A stretch of 58,317 bases of DNA from contig NZ_JAQWGB010000080.1 of assembly GCF_029238425.1 (NCBI RefSeq), forward strand, positions 1 to 58,317, in the 5' to 3' direction. The first letter of the stretch is position 1. The number at the start of each line of letters is the position of its first letter. Position numbers and translations under genes: made by a program. The notes under the pieces were generated by a model that was not told the origin of the DNA, did not search any database, and was given only the letters and a program-made list of their open reading frames with translations. Origin of the DNA: Flavicella sp. (GTDB lineage: Bacteria > Bacteroidota > Bacteroidia > Flavobacteriales > Flavobacteriaceae). Of the stretch, positions 24,891-32,917 are shown piece by piece.

Positions 24891-26117
24891 ATGATTTTAG
24901 AAATGAAAGTTCCTTCTCCGGGGGAATCAATTACAGAAGTAGAAATTGCATCTTGGTTAGTTGAAGATGGTGATTACGTAGAAAAAGATCAGCCAATTGC
25001 TGAAGTAGATTCAGACAAAGCGACTTTAGAATTGCCTGCTGAAGAAAGTGGAATTATCACTTTAAAAGCTGAAGAAGGTGATGCTGTTGAAGTTGGTGCT
25101 GTTGTTTGCCTAATTGATATGGATGCTGCTAAGCCAGAAGGCGGATCAGAAGCTCCTGCTGCTGCTGCTGCTCCTGCTAAAGAAGAAGCTCCTGCTGCTG
25201 CACCAGTTGCAGAAGCTCCAAAATCAGCTGAGCCAGCAACATATGCTACGGGAACTGCTGCTCCTGCTGCACAAAAAATTCTTGATGAGAAAGGAATCTC
25301 AAACGCTTCTGTTTCAGGTTCTGGAAAAGATGGAAGAATCACAAAAGAAGATGCATTGAATGCAACTCCTGCTATGGGTACTTCTAACGGAAGTAGAGGA
25401 TCTGAACGCAAGAAAATGTCTATGTTACGTAGAAAAGTTGCACAACGTTTGGTTTCTGTTAAAAATGAAACTGCCATGTTGACTACTTTTAACGAAGTAA
25501 ACATGCAACCTATCTTTGATTTACGTAATCAATACAAAGAAGAATTCAAAGCGAAACATGGTGTTGGACTTGGATTTATGTCTTTCTTTACTTTAGCGGT
25601 AACTAGAGCTTTGGAATTATATCCAGATGTAAACTCTATGATTGATGGAGATTTCCAAATCAAAAATGATTTTGCCGATATTTCTATCGCAGTATCAGGC
25701 CCTAAAGGATTGATGGTACCTGTTATCAGAAACGCTGAAAACTTATCTTTTAGGGGTGTTGAAAGCGAAGTAAAACGTTTGGCTTTAAGAGCTCGTGACG
25801 GACAAATTACTGTAGATGAAATGACTGGAGGTACATTTACTATTACAAATGGTGGTGTCTTTGGATCTATGTTATCTACGCCAATTATCAACCCTCCTCA
25901 ATCTGCAATTTTAGGAATGCACAATATTGTTGAGCGTCCTATGGCAGTGAACGGTCAAGTAGTAATTCAACCGATTATGTATGTTGCCTTATCTTACGAT
26001 CATAGAATTGTAGATGGTAGAGAGTCTGTTGGTTTCTTAGTAGCCATCAAAGAAGCTATTGAAAACCCAATCGAATTGTTGATGAACAACAACCCGAAAA
26101 AAGCCTTGGAATTGTAA
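24891..26117 (+). CDS. sucB: Dihydrolipoyllysine-residue succinyltransferase (2-oxoglutarate dehydrogenase E2)
   Basis: SucB is the lipoyl-bearing acyltransferase core that transfers succinyl to CoA. In the 408-aa protein the lipoyl domain is residues 1-78, with the lipoylated Lys in '[15 protein letters not shown]'. An Ala/Pro/Glu-rich flexible linker (~82-130) follows. Next comes the E3-binding domain (~128-160, '[11 protein letters not shown]', '[12 protein letters not shown]') and the catalytic domain with '[18 protein letters not shown]' near residue 365. It is paired with sucA upstream, and a terminator hairpin follows at 26141. Confidence 0.97.
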   Translation: MILEMKVPSPGESITEVEIASWLVEDGDYVEKDQPIAEVDSDKATLELPAEESGIITLKAEEGDAVEVGAVVCLIDMDAAKPEGGSEAPAAAAAPAKEEAPAAAPVAEAPKSAEPATYATGTAAPAAQKILDEKGISNASVSGSGKDGRITKEDALNATPAMGTSNGSRGSERKKMSMLRRKVAQRLVSVKNETAMLTTFNEVNMQPIFDLRNQYKEEFKAKHGVGLGFMSFFTLAVTRALELYPDVNSMIDGDFQIKNDFADISIAVSGPKGLMVPVIRNAENLSFRGVESEVKRLALRARDGQITVDEMTGGTFTITNGGVFGSMLSTPIINPPQSAILGMHNIVERPMAVNGQVVIQPIMYVALSYDHRIVDGRESVGFLVAIKEAIENPIELLMNNNPKKALEL

Positions 26118-26140
26118 AATTCTAACTTTATTATATTTCA

Positions 26141-26176
26141 AAGCCTGTGTTCTTTTATGTACACAGGCTTTTTTTA
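26141..26176 (+). terminator. Intrinsic terminator of sucB
   Basis: The perfect 10-bp stem AAGCCTGTGT / ACACAGGCTT with a 10-nt loop is followed by seven T. It starts 24 nt after the sucB stop. Confidence 0.9.
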
Positions 26177-26177
26177 T

Positions 26178-26280
26178 GGCGTTTCCTTACAGGTCGGGCT
26201 TTTACCACTCGCTTTTTGGCAAAGACATTCTGCAAACTCTGTCTGCCAAAAGAGCTCAAACAAAGGTGCAATCCCTAACG
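26178..26280. repeat. Dispersed-repeat-like element (GGCGTTTCC ... AATCCCTAACGC)
   Basis: The segment starts GGCGTTTCCTTACAGGTCGGGCTTTTACCACTCGC and ends GGTGCAATCCCTAACGC. Between them is an imperfect long hairpin, TTTTGGCAaAGACA / TGTCTgCCAAAA. The ends GGCGTT and AACGC(C) are near-inverted. From memory, similar 'GGTCGGGCTTT...AATCCCTAACGC' segments recur in Bacteroidota genomes. It has no convincing ORF. Together with the palindrome at 26298 it fills the 500-nt spacer between sucB and the next gene. Confidence 0.55.
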
Positions 26281-26297
26281 CAATACCTCAAGCTAAA

Positions 26298-26328
26298 AAC
26301 CTAACAGGTCTTAAAGACCTGTTAGGTT
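26298..26328. repeat. 31-bp perfect palindrome (15-bp arms)
   Basis: AACCTAACAGGTCTT and its exact reverse complement are separated by one base. There is no T-run after it, so it is not a typical terminator. 'AACCTRACAGGT' palindromes resemble REP-like repeats of Flavobacteriia. Confidence 0.75.
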
Positions 26329-26618
26329 CACAAAAGAACAAAAATTACTCACTAAAAATCAATTATTTACATATTAACGACTCTTTTAATACACATAAGT
26401 CATCTGAGACAATTTTAAGTTCTCCCTCCCAATCACACGAAACCTTAACATAAACTATACAACACAGATTTTTTAAGCAATTCTTTTCACTCCATTTCAT
26501 TGATTAACTCTACGAAAACCAATAAAAATAACATTTGTTAAGCACAGGTATAGCCTTCATAATCTAAGTTTTAAGGAACTAAATTTAATTTCCAGCAACT
26601 AATTAAAACCAATTTATT

Positions 26619-28706
26619 ATGAAAAAAATTACTTTATTATTGTGCTTACTTATAATGTCTCTTGCGTATGGACAACCCGGTTCTCCGGCCCCCACTCCAA
26701 CAAATGCAAATATTGATGTTATTTCTGTCTACAGCGACGCATACACTAGTATCGCCACAAACCTAGACCCTTCTTGGGGGCAAGCAACCGATGCAACTGA
26801 TATTCAAATTTCAGGAAATCAAACTTTATCCTATAGTGGATTAGATTATCAAGGACTTGATTATACCAGTTCTGATGTATCTGCAATGGAATATGTTCAT
26901 TTGGATTATTATACTACAGACGCTACTTCTTTTCAGTTTTTCTTAATTGGTGGTGGTGAAAACGCATACGACATTGCGGCCACAGATGGCATTACAACCG
27001 GCCAATGGGTTAGTATTGATATCCCGTTAAGTCACTATACAGTTCCTAATTTGGCACAAGTAGCTCAATTTAAAACTGTAGGTAATGGAACACTTTATTT
27101 GGACAATCTTTATTTTTGGAAAGCACCTGCAGCTGCAGGAACTGATACTTCTTTAAGCGACTTAACCGTTGATGGAAATACGATTTCAGGATTCTCATCG
27201 TTAGGCTCTAACTATTCTGTTGAACTACCTTCAGGTACTGTAGCGGTTCCAACCGTTGTTGCGACAACAACAGATTCAAATGCAAATAATACTGTAACAC
27301 CAGCAGCAAGTTTACCTGGATCTACAACGATTCTTGTAACAGCTCAAGATGGTACAACTACAAATACAATAACGATTAATTTTACTTTAGACCCAACACC
27401 TGCAACTGCTGCACCAGTGCCTACAAAATCTAGCTCGGATGTTATTTCTGTTTACAGCGACACCTACACTAGTATCGCAACCGACTTGAATCCTAGTTGG
27501 GGACAAGCAACAACGATGACCGAAATCCAAATCACAGCAAACAATACATTAAAATACGCCAACCTAAACTATCAAGGAATAGAGTACACTAGTTCAGATG
27601 TAACTGCAATGGAATATATTCATTTAGATTACCATACAAGTGATGCCACTGCTTTTCAATTTTTCTTAATTGCTGGTGGTGAAAACGGTTACGATATTGC
27701 AGCTACAGATGGTATCACAACAGGACAATGGGTTGGTATTGATATTCCTTTAAGTTATTATTTAAACGCAGGAAGAAATCTAGCAACAGCAATCCAATTC
27801 AAAACCGTTGGAAATGGAACAATTTTCTTAGACAATATTTATTTTTGGAAAACTACGGTTGACCCAGTAACTGATGCTACATTAACAGATGTAAAAGTGG
27901 ATAGTGAAACTATAGCAGACTTCTCTTCCGCAGTAATCAACTATGAAGTTGTACTACCAAAAGGAACCACTACCGTACCTCAAATTACTTTAGCAACAAA
28001 ATCTCATAGTGGAGCAAACGCAGTAATTACTCAAGCACCACAGTTACCAGGAGATGCAACTGTTGTTGTTACTTCGGAAGATGGTAATACGACAAAAACG
28101 TATACGATTTCCTTTTCTGTAAATAATAATAGCGCCTGTGAAGGAACTTCTAGCGATGCTACTGAAGGAAGTTTTTCTGTTGGCTATGATTATCATTTTG
28201 AAACATTAGAAACGGGTACTACCGATGTAAAAGTTACTTTTACCTTATTAGATGAAGATAAAGTAGGATACGTACCCCAAGTATTCATTGCTCCCTCTAC
28301 TTTTATAAATATGGCCGCCGATGGTTCAACATATACCGCCACTTTAACGGATCAAACAGGTACCATAAGTTTTTCTATTAGGGGAGCTCATTCTACAGGA
28401 CTCGTAACTTCTCAACTTTTTGAATATACTGTAGGAGACACTTGTGATGCCCTTAGTACTCAAAATTTTGAAATCGTAGGATTAGAAATTTACCCAAATC
28501 CAACTTCAGCTTCATGGAATTTCAACACAAAGGATCAGAACATTGAATCTATTGAAATCATTGATATGACCGGAAAAATAGTTTTCACCATAACTCCTAA
28601 AACATCGTCTACTGTTATCGATGGAACTAATTTACCAGCTGGAATGTATATTTCCAGAATTACCACTGAGAAGGGAACTCAAAGCAAAACATTAATACGA
28701 AACTAA
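26619..28706 (+). CDS. T9SS-secreted protein with duplicated carbohydrate-binding-like modules
   Basis: The 695-aa protein has a signal peptide (1-19, ending 'LAYGQ'). Two near-identical modules (about 23-168 and 265-413, both with 'DVISVYSD', 'SWGQAT', 'DIAATDGITTGQWV', 'LYFWK') follow, each trailed by a cadherin-like beta-sandwich linker (~173-256 and ~417-499). A further beta domain with 'GSFSVGYDYHFET' (~505-610) and a C-terminal T9SS type A sorting domain ('LEIYPNPTSASWNF' to the end) complete it. The first module type accompanies laminarinases and other hydrolases of marine Flavobacteriia. No catalytic domain is present, so a surface glycan-binding role is inferred. A terminator follows at 28733. 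Confidence 0.85.
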   Translation: MKKITLLLCLLIMSLAYGQPGSPAPTPTNANIDVISVYSDAYTSIATNLDPSWGQATDATDIQISGNQTLSYSGLDYQGLDYTSSDVSAMEYVHLDYYTTDATSFQFFLIGGGENAYDIAATDGITTGQWVSIDIPLSHYTVPNLAQVAQFKTVGNGTLYLDNLYFWKAPAAAGTDTSLSDLTVDGNTISGFSSLGSNYSVELPSGTVAVPTVVATTTDSNANNTVTPAASLPGSTTILVTAQDGTTTNTITINFTLDPTPATAAPVPTKSSSDVISVYSDTYTSIATDLNPSWGQATTMTEIQITANNTLKYANLNYQGIEYTSSDVTAMEYIHLDYHTSDATAFQFFLIAGGENGYDIAATDGITTGQWVGIDIPLSYYLNAGRNLATAIQFKTVGNGTIFLDNIYFWKTTVDPVTDATLTDVKVDSETIADFSSAVINYEVVLPKGTTTVPQITLATKSHSGANAVITQAPQLPGDATVVVTSEDGNTTKTYTISFSVNNNSACEGTSSDATEGSFSVGYDYHFETLETGTTDVKVTFTLLDEDKVGYVPQVFIAPSTFINMAADGSTYTATLTDQTGTISFSIRGAHSTGLVTSQLFEYTVGDTCDALSTQNFEIVGLEIYPNPTSASWNFNTKDQNIESIEIIDMTGKIVFTITPKTSSTVIDGTNLPAGMYISRITTEKGTQSKTLIRN

Positions 28707-28732
28707 TAGTATTAACCACAACCATTATCTTT

Positions 28733-28764
28733 AAACCCCACATAAACATGTGGGGTTTTTATTT
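28733..28764 (+). terminator. Intrinsic terminator after the glycan-binding protein gene
   Basis: The stem ACCCCACAT / ATGTGGGGT with an AAAC loop is followed by TTTTTATTT, 27 nt after the stop codon. Confidence 0.85.
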
Positions 28765-28862
28765 AAAACAAGAACACACGTTAATACAAACCTTCGCTGT
28801 ATTTTAACACACTGTTTTACAAAATTCCATACATTAGCCATTCAATTAAAAAAATTACAACT

Positions 28863-29501
28863 ATGGCAACGTTAAGATTAGGAGATGTCGCTCCAGATTT
28901 CACGGCAGAAACTTCAGAAGGAACAATCAAATTTCACGAATGGTTAGGAGAAGGATGGGGATTATTATTTTCTCACCCTGCTGATTACACTCCAGTATGT
29001 ACTACAGAATTAGGTACTGTTGCAAAATACAAAGACCAATTCAACCAGAGAAATGTAAAAGTGGCGGCTTTAAGTGTTGATGGTGTTGCATCTCACCAAG
29101 GATGGATCAAAGACATCAATGAAACGCAAAACACAACGGTAAACTTCCCTATCATTGCAGATGAGAATAAAAAAGTGGCGAACTTATATGATATGATTCA
29201 CCCAAATGCAGATAACAACTTAACCGTTCGTTCTGTGTTTATTATAGCACCAGACAAAACGATCAAATTGATCATCACGTATCCTGCTTCTACTGGAAGA
29301 AATTTTGATGAATTGATTCGTGTTATTGATTCTTTGCAATTGACAGCTTATCATAAGGTAGCGACTCCTGCAAACTGGCAAGATGGTGATGACTGTGTTG
29401 TAGTACCAGCGATCAAAACAGAAGACATTGATGCTATTTTCCCTAAAGGATATACGGAGGTAAAGCCTTATTTAAGAATGACACCTCAACCAAACAAATA
29501 A
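28863..29501 (+). CDS. Peroxiredoxin, Prx6 (1-Cys) class
   Basis: This cytosolic thiol peroxidase reduces H2O2 and organic peroxides. The peroxidatic Cys46 sits in 'HPADYTPVCTTELG', and the C-terminal motif 'DGDDCVVVPAIKTEDIDAIFPKG' is split across residues ~172-195 as in Prx6 proteins. The 212-aa length fits that class, which is longer than AhpC by its C-terminal arm. The gene is monocistronic with a terminator at 29514. Confidence 0.95.
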   Translation: MATLRLGDVAPDFTAETSEGTIKFHEWLGEGWGLLFSHPADYTPVCTTELGTVAKYKDQFNQRNVKVAALSVDGVASHQGWIKDINETQNTTVNFPIIADENKKVANLYDMIHPNADNNLTVRSVFIIAPDKTIKLIITYPASTGRNFDELIRVIDSLQLTAYHKVATPANWQDGDDCVVVPAIKTEDIDAIFPKGYTEVKPYLRMTPQPNK

Positions 29502-29513
29502 GATTTCTTATTT

Positions 29514-29553
29514 TAAAAAAATGCCTAATAGATTTATCTGTTAGGCTTTTTTT
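29514..29553 (+). terminator. Intrinsic terminator of the peroxiredoxin gene
   Basis: The stem GCCTAAtAGA / TCTgTTAGGC, flanked by an A-run and a seven-T run, lies 20 nt after the stop. Confidence 0.85.
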
Positions 29554-29672
29554 ATGCATTATTATCAACTTTGTTAAATCCATGTATAGTTTTTAAATAG
29601 CCCAACTATTCAATAATTGATTAGCTTTAGGTTGATTAGAAAACACAAATACGTGAGTTTAAGTTAGGTTTC

Positions 29673-29708
29673 AAAAGTCTGGGTATGGTTTACCCAGACT
29701 TTTTATTT
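29673..29708 (+). terminator. Second terminator-like hairpin upstream of the ClC gene
   Basis: AAAAGTCTGGGTA / TACCCAGACTTTT with a short loop, then TTTATTTTT. No ORF lies between the previous terminator (29553) and this one. It may end a small RNA, or attenuate transcription into the channel gene. Confidence 0.7.
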
Positions 29709-29739
29709 TTATGTACAAATACAACTAATAATGAATAGT

Positions 29740-29747
29740 TATATTTG
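29740..29747 (+). promoter_or_regulatory. -7 element of the ClC channel gene
   Basis: TATATTTG exactly matches TAnnTTTG, 22 nt upstream of the ATG at 29770. It lies inside a longer in-frame reading from 29731. Confidence 0.5.
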
Positions 29748-29769
29748 CAACGAAGTAGAAACAAAACCT

Positions 29770-31047
29770 ATGAATTTTTTTCAACAAAACAACCTATTAA
29801 AAACCTATAGCAATATTACAGAACATTTGTTAAAATGGTTATTGATAGCCATCGTATCTGGTATATTTGTAGGTTCCGCATCCGCATTATTATTAGAATC
29901 CTTATACTTTGTAACAGACCTTAGAGAGGCAAATAAATGGATCATTGCTTTATTGCCTATAGCAGGACTTGTTATTGGGTTGATGTATCATTATTGGGGT
30001 AAAAGTGTTGTCAAAGGAAACAATCAATTGATTGATGAAATCCATAGTCCAGAAAAAATAATCCCTTTAAAAATGGCTCCTTTGGTATACATAGGAACTG
30101 TACTTACACACCTTTTTGGAGGATCTGCTGGACGAGAGGGAACCGCCATACAAATGGGTGGAGCCTTAGTTGATCAAATTTCTAAAATATTTAAATTCAG
30201 TCACGAAAACAGAAAAATTGTCATCGTAATTGGTATCTCAGCAGGTTTCGCTTCTGTTTTTGGAACACCGTTAGCAGGTGCCATTTTTGCTTTAGAGGTA
30301 TTGATCGTTGGTCGTATGCGCTACGAAGCCATAGTCCCAAGTTTTTTATCAGCCGTTGTAGCGGACTATGTTTGTTTGGCCTGGGGAGTACATCATTCAC
30401 ATTATGTAGTGGACCTTGTCCCGGAAATGGATACTGTTGCATTTTTAGTGGCCATTTTAGCAGGTGTAATTTTCGGAATCGTTGGAAGGACCTTTTCAAA
30501 AGGAATTCCCTTTTTTCAAGGTTTTGCAAATAAAATAAAATATCCTCCATTAAGACCTTTTGCTGGGGGAATTATTATTGCGTTGAGCGTTTTTTTAATG
30601 GGAACCACAAAGTATATTGGACTTGGTGTACCTACCATTGAAGAAGCCTTTGTAAACCCATTGCCCTTTTACGATTTTGCTTTAAAAATATTACTTACAA
30701 CCTTTACTATTGGAGTAGGTTTTAAGGGTGGAGAAGTGACTCCTCTATTTTTTATTGGAGCCACTTTAGGAAATGCCTTGGCCTTATTCCTTCCACTCCC
30801 GATGGCTTTGTTAGCAGGAATGGGTTTTGTAGCGGTGTTTTCTGGAGCAACCAACACCCCTATCGCCTGTACCATGATGGGAATTGAGTTATTTGGAATA
30901 GAAGCTGGAGTCTTTATCGGTATTGCTTGTATTGTGGCCTATTTATTTTCTGGGCATTCAGGTATTTATTCCTCGCAAATCATAGGAAGCTCAAAAAGTA
31001 CGCAGCTAAATCACCATAAAGGAAAAAGACTTAAAGAAGTTTCTTAA
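29770..31047 (+). CDS. ClC family chloride channel/transporter
   Basis: This is an inner-membrane anion channel or Cl-/H+ (or F-) antiporter. The ~425-aa protein has about 10-12 hydrophobic helices. Family motifs present are 'GGSAGREGTAIQMGG' (the GxEGP-type region, with Thr for Pro), 'SVFGTPLAGAIFALEV', 'GFKGGEVTPLFFIGA' and 'FSGATNTPIACTMMGIE'. There are no CBS domains. The ATG at 29770 is preferred to 29731, because a perfect -7 element lies between. The gene is convergent with the retropepsin-like gene, 5 nt apart. Confidence 0.92.
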   Translation: MNFFQQNNLLKTYSNITEHLLKWLLIAIVSGIFVGSASALLLESLYFVTDLREANKWIIALLPIAGLVIGLMYHYWGKSVVKGNNQLIDEIHSPEKIIPLKMAPLVYIGTVLTHLFGGSAGREGTAIQMGGALVDQISKIFKFSHENRKIVIVIGISAGFASVFGTPLAGAIFALEVLIVGRMRYEAIVPSFLSAVVADYVCLAWGVHHSHYVVDLVPEMDTVAFLVAILAGVIFGIVGRTFSKGIPFFQGFANKIKYPPLRPFAGGIIIALSVFLMGTTKYIGLGVPTIEEAFVNPLPFYDFALKILLTTFTIGVGFKGGEVTPLFFIGATLGNALALFLPLPMALLAGMGFVAVFSGATNTPIACTMMGIELFGIEAGVFIGIACIVAYLFSGHSGIYSSQIIGSSKSTQLNHHKGKRLKEVS

Positions 31048-31052
31048 GTCTA

Positions 31053-31490
31053 TTATTTCAAATAAAAACAAGAATTCTTGTAATCGATAATGGCATCCCC
31101 AGATATTAAAATATCTGCACCAATAATTCCATCAATTTTTTTTGCGTTGTGTTCTTCAAGTGCTTTGTTTACATGCGACATATCAAAAACCACCAAATTG
31201 AATTTTTTCGTTTTCCATTTGCCCATTTTCAATCGGTTTTTTTCAGATTGCAATGTTTCCATTCCCGTTGCACCGGCCCCGGCTGCTTTAACCTCTGATT
31301 CAATAGTCTGCACAGCATATTTCTCTACCTCATCTAAACCAATACAAGAATTGGAAGCTCCTGTATCTAGAATAAAACGTCCTTTAACGCCATTCAACCT
31401 AGCCTTCACAATTAGGTGATTGGTTTTGGTTATTTTTAGAGGGATTTGAACATATCCTTTTTTTGAAATGCTTTTTTTTAGACTTGACAT
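31053..31490 (-). CDS. Retropepsin-like aspartic protease family protein
   Basis: The 145-aa protein has the pepsin/retropepsin catalytic motif 'FILDTGASNSCIG' with Asp42, and the later hydrophobic 'IDGIIGADILI' that pairs with it in clan AA folds. One such unit would act as a homodimer. There is no signal peptide or membrane helix, so it is probably cytosolic. Cellular substrates of bacterial members are mostly unknown. A TATATTTG element (minus, 31507-31514) lies 17 nt upstream. Confidence 0.85.
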   Translation of the reverse strand: MSSLKKSISKKGYVQIPLKITKTNHLIVKARLNGVKGRFILDTGASNSCIGLDEVEKYAVQTIESEVKAAGAGATGMETLQSEKNRLKMGKWKTKKFNLVVFDMSHVNKALEEHNAKKIDGIIGADILISGDAIIDYKNSCFYLK

Positions 31491-31506
31491 TTTAGAGTAT
31501 TTTTAC

Positions 31507-31514
31507 CAAATATA
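31507..31514 (-). promoter_or_regulatory. -7 element of the retropepsin-like gene
   Basis: TATATTTG on the minus strand matches TAnnTTTG, 16 nt before the start codon. Confidence 0.45.
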
Positions 31515-31594
31515 TTAATGACTGCGATACTTACTACTATCAATTAACAAGATACTGTAATTATTTCGCAAAAAACACTAAGACTCCCTTAGAA

Positions 31595-32362
31595 ATGACA
31601 ATTACTGATACGCATAGTCACTTATATAGCGACCAATTTGATGAAGACAGAAAAGAAGTAGTGCAACGAGCTATTGATGCTGGAGTGAGTCGTTTTTTTA
31701 TCCCTGCAATCGACAGTGATTTTACACAATCTATGTTAGACCTTGAGGCTGAATTTCCAGATAATGTTTTTCTTATGATGGGTTTACACCCTACACATGT
31801 CAAAGAAAATGTAGAAGAGGAATTGGCTCTCATCAAAACTTGGATTGACAAGCGCGCCTTTTATGCTATCGGTGAAATCGGGATAGATTTGTATTGGGAC
31901 AAGACTTTTATAAAGGAGCAACAGTATGCTTTTAGAACACAAATTCAATGGGCAAAAGAAAGAAAAATGCCTATAAACATTCATTGCAGAGATGCTTTTG
32001 ATGAAGTTTTTGAAATTTTAGAGGAAGAAAAAAGTGATGACTTGTTTGGTATCTTTCATTGTTTCACAGGAAATTTAGAACAAGCAAAACAAGCGGTTTC
32101 CTTAAATATGAAATTAGGTATCGGGGGTGTAGTTACTTTTAAAAATGGAAAAATAGACAAATTTCTAGCAGAAATTCCAATTTCAGAAATTGTATTAGAA
32201 ACCGATGCTCCCTATTTGGCTCCAACTCCCTACAGAGGAAAAAGAAATGAAAGCGGTTATCTAACAAATGTGATTGATAAATTGGTAGACATTTATGGTT
32301 TATCATTTGAAGAAATTGCAGCAATCACCACACAAAACTCCAAAGATATTTTTGGTATTTAA
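31595..32362 (+). CDS. tatD: TatD family metal-dependent hydrolase (putative DNase)
   Basis: TatD proteins are TIM-barrel metal-dependent nucleases implicated in DNA repair and turnover. The 255-aa product carries 'TDTHSHLYSDQFDEDR' (metal-binding HxH), 'GLHPTHVKE', 'AIGEIGIDLYWD', 'INIHCRDAFDE', 'GIFHCFTG' and 'LETDAPYLAPTPYRGKRNES', the complete family set. It is followed after 15 nt by a DNA methyltransferase repair gene, suggesting an operon for DNA maintenance. Confidence 0.95.
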   Translation: MTITDTHSHLYSDQFDEDRKEVVQRAIDAGVSRFFIPAIDSDFTQSMLDLEAEFPDNVFLMMGLHPTHVKENVEEELALIKTWIDKRAFYAIGEIGIDLYWDKTFIKEQQYAFRTQIQWAKERKMPINIHCRDAFDEVFEILEEEKSDDLFGIFHCFTGNLEQAKQAVSLNMKLGIGGVVTFKNGKIDKFLAEIPISEIVLETDAPYLAPTPYRGKRNESGYLTNVIDKLVDIYGLSFEEIAAITTQNSKDIFGI

Positions 32363-32377
32363 TTAAGTTACGGCACA

Positions 32378-32857
32378 ATGAAATTAGAAAAAATAAAAAT
32401 CAACACCCCTTTAGGAGTTTTAAAAATTAATGGAAATGCCGAAGGGATTCATTCTGTAATTTTTTCTAACAAAAAATCTCCCGTTTCTAAAGAAATTCCA
32501 AAAGTACTGCAGGAATGCGTGCAACAATTGGAGGAATATTTTGAAGGTACTAGAAAGGAATTTACTGTAAAATTAAATCCACAAGGTACAGAATTTCAAC
32601 GTAAAGCATGGAAAAGTCTACAAACTATTCCTTACGGAAAAACCATGAGTTACTCTGAACAAAGTAACCTCCTAAATAAACCAAAAGCCGTTAGGGCTGT
32701 TGCCAATGCAAACGGAAAAAATTTATTAGCAATCCTTGTTCCTTGTCATAGAATTATTGGATCCGATGGCTCCTTAACAGGATATGCCTGGGGATTAGAA
32801 AGAAAAGACTGGTTGCTAAATCATGAAAGTAATATCAAACAGCAATCTTTGTTTTAG
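32378..32857 (+). CDS. ogt: Methylated-DNA--[protein]-cysteine S-methyltransferase
   Basis: This suicide repair protein transfers the methyl group from O6-methylguanine to its own Cys. The acceptor Cys123 is in 'LVPCHRIIGSDG', preceded by the HTH/recognition region 'GKTMSYSEQSNLLNKPKAVRAVANANGKN'-type segment (residues ~88-115). 'GYAWGLERKDWLLNHE' closes the C-terminus. At 159 aa it is the short Ogt-type without an Ada domain. It lies 15 nt after tatD and is followed by a terminator. Confidence 0.95.
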   Translation: MKLEKIKINTPLGVLKINGNAEGIHSVIFSNKKSPVSKEIPKVLQECVQQLEEYFEGTRKEFTVKLNPQGTEFQRKAWKSLQTIPYGKTMSYSEQSNLLNKPKAVRAVANANGKNLLAILVPCHRIIGSDGSLTGYAWGLERKDWLLNHESNIKQQSLF

Positions 32858-32866
32858 CCTATAAAT

Positions 32867-32900
32867 AAAAAAGCAGGTGTCAATACAAACACCTGCTTTT
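32867..32900. terminator. Bidirectional terminator between MGMT and alginate lyase genes
   Basis: The stem AAAAGCAGGTGT / ACACCTGCTTTT with an 8-nt loop is preceded by A and ends in T, between two convergent genes. Confidence 0.85.
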
Positions 32901-32917
32901 ATCTTTATATGGATACC

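Noticed and set aside
24989-25504. 171-aa minus-strand ORF antisense to sucB
   Set aside because: It mirrors the Ala/Pro codon bias of the lipoyl-domain linker and has no family features. sucB on the other strand is certain.
26157-26453. 98-aa ORF after sucB
   Set aside because: It runs through the sucB terminator, the repeat element and the palindrome, and its composition is not protein-like.
26619-28706. GH16 laminarinase assignment for the duplicated-module protein
   Set aside because: The modules resemble tails found on laminarinases, but no GH16 ExDxxE catalytic motif occurs anywhere in the protein.
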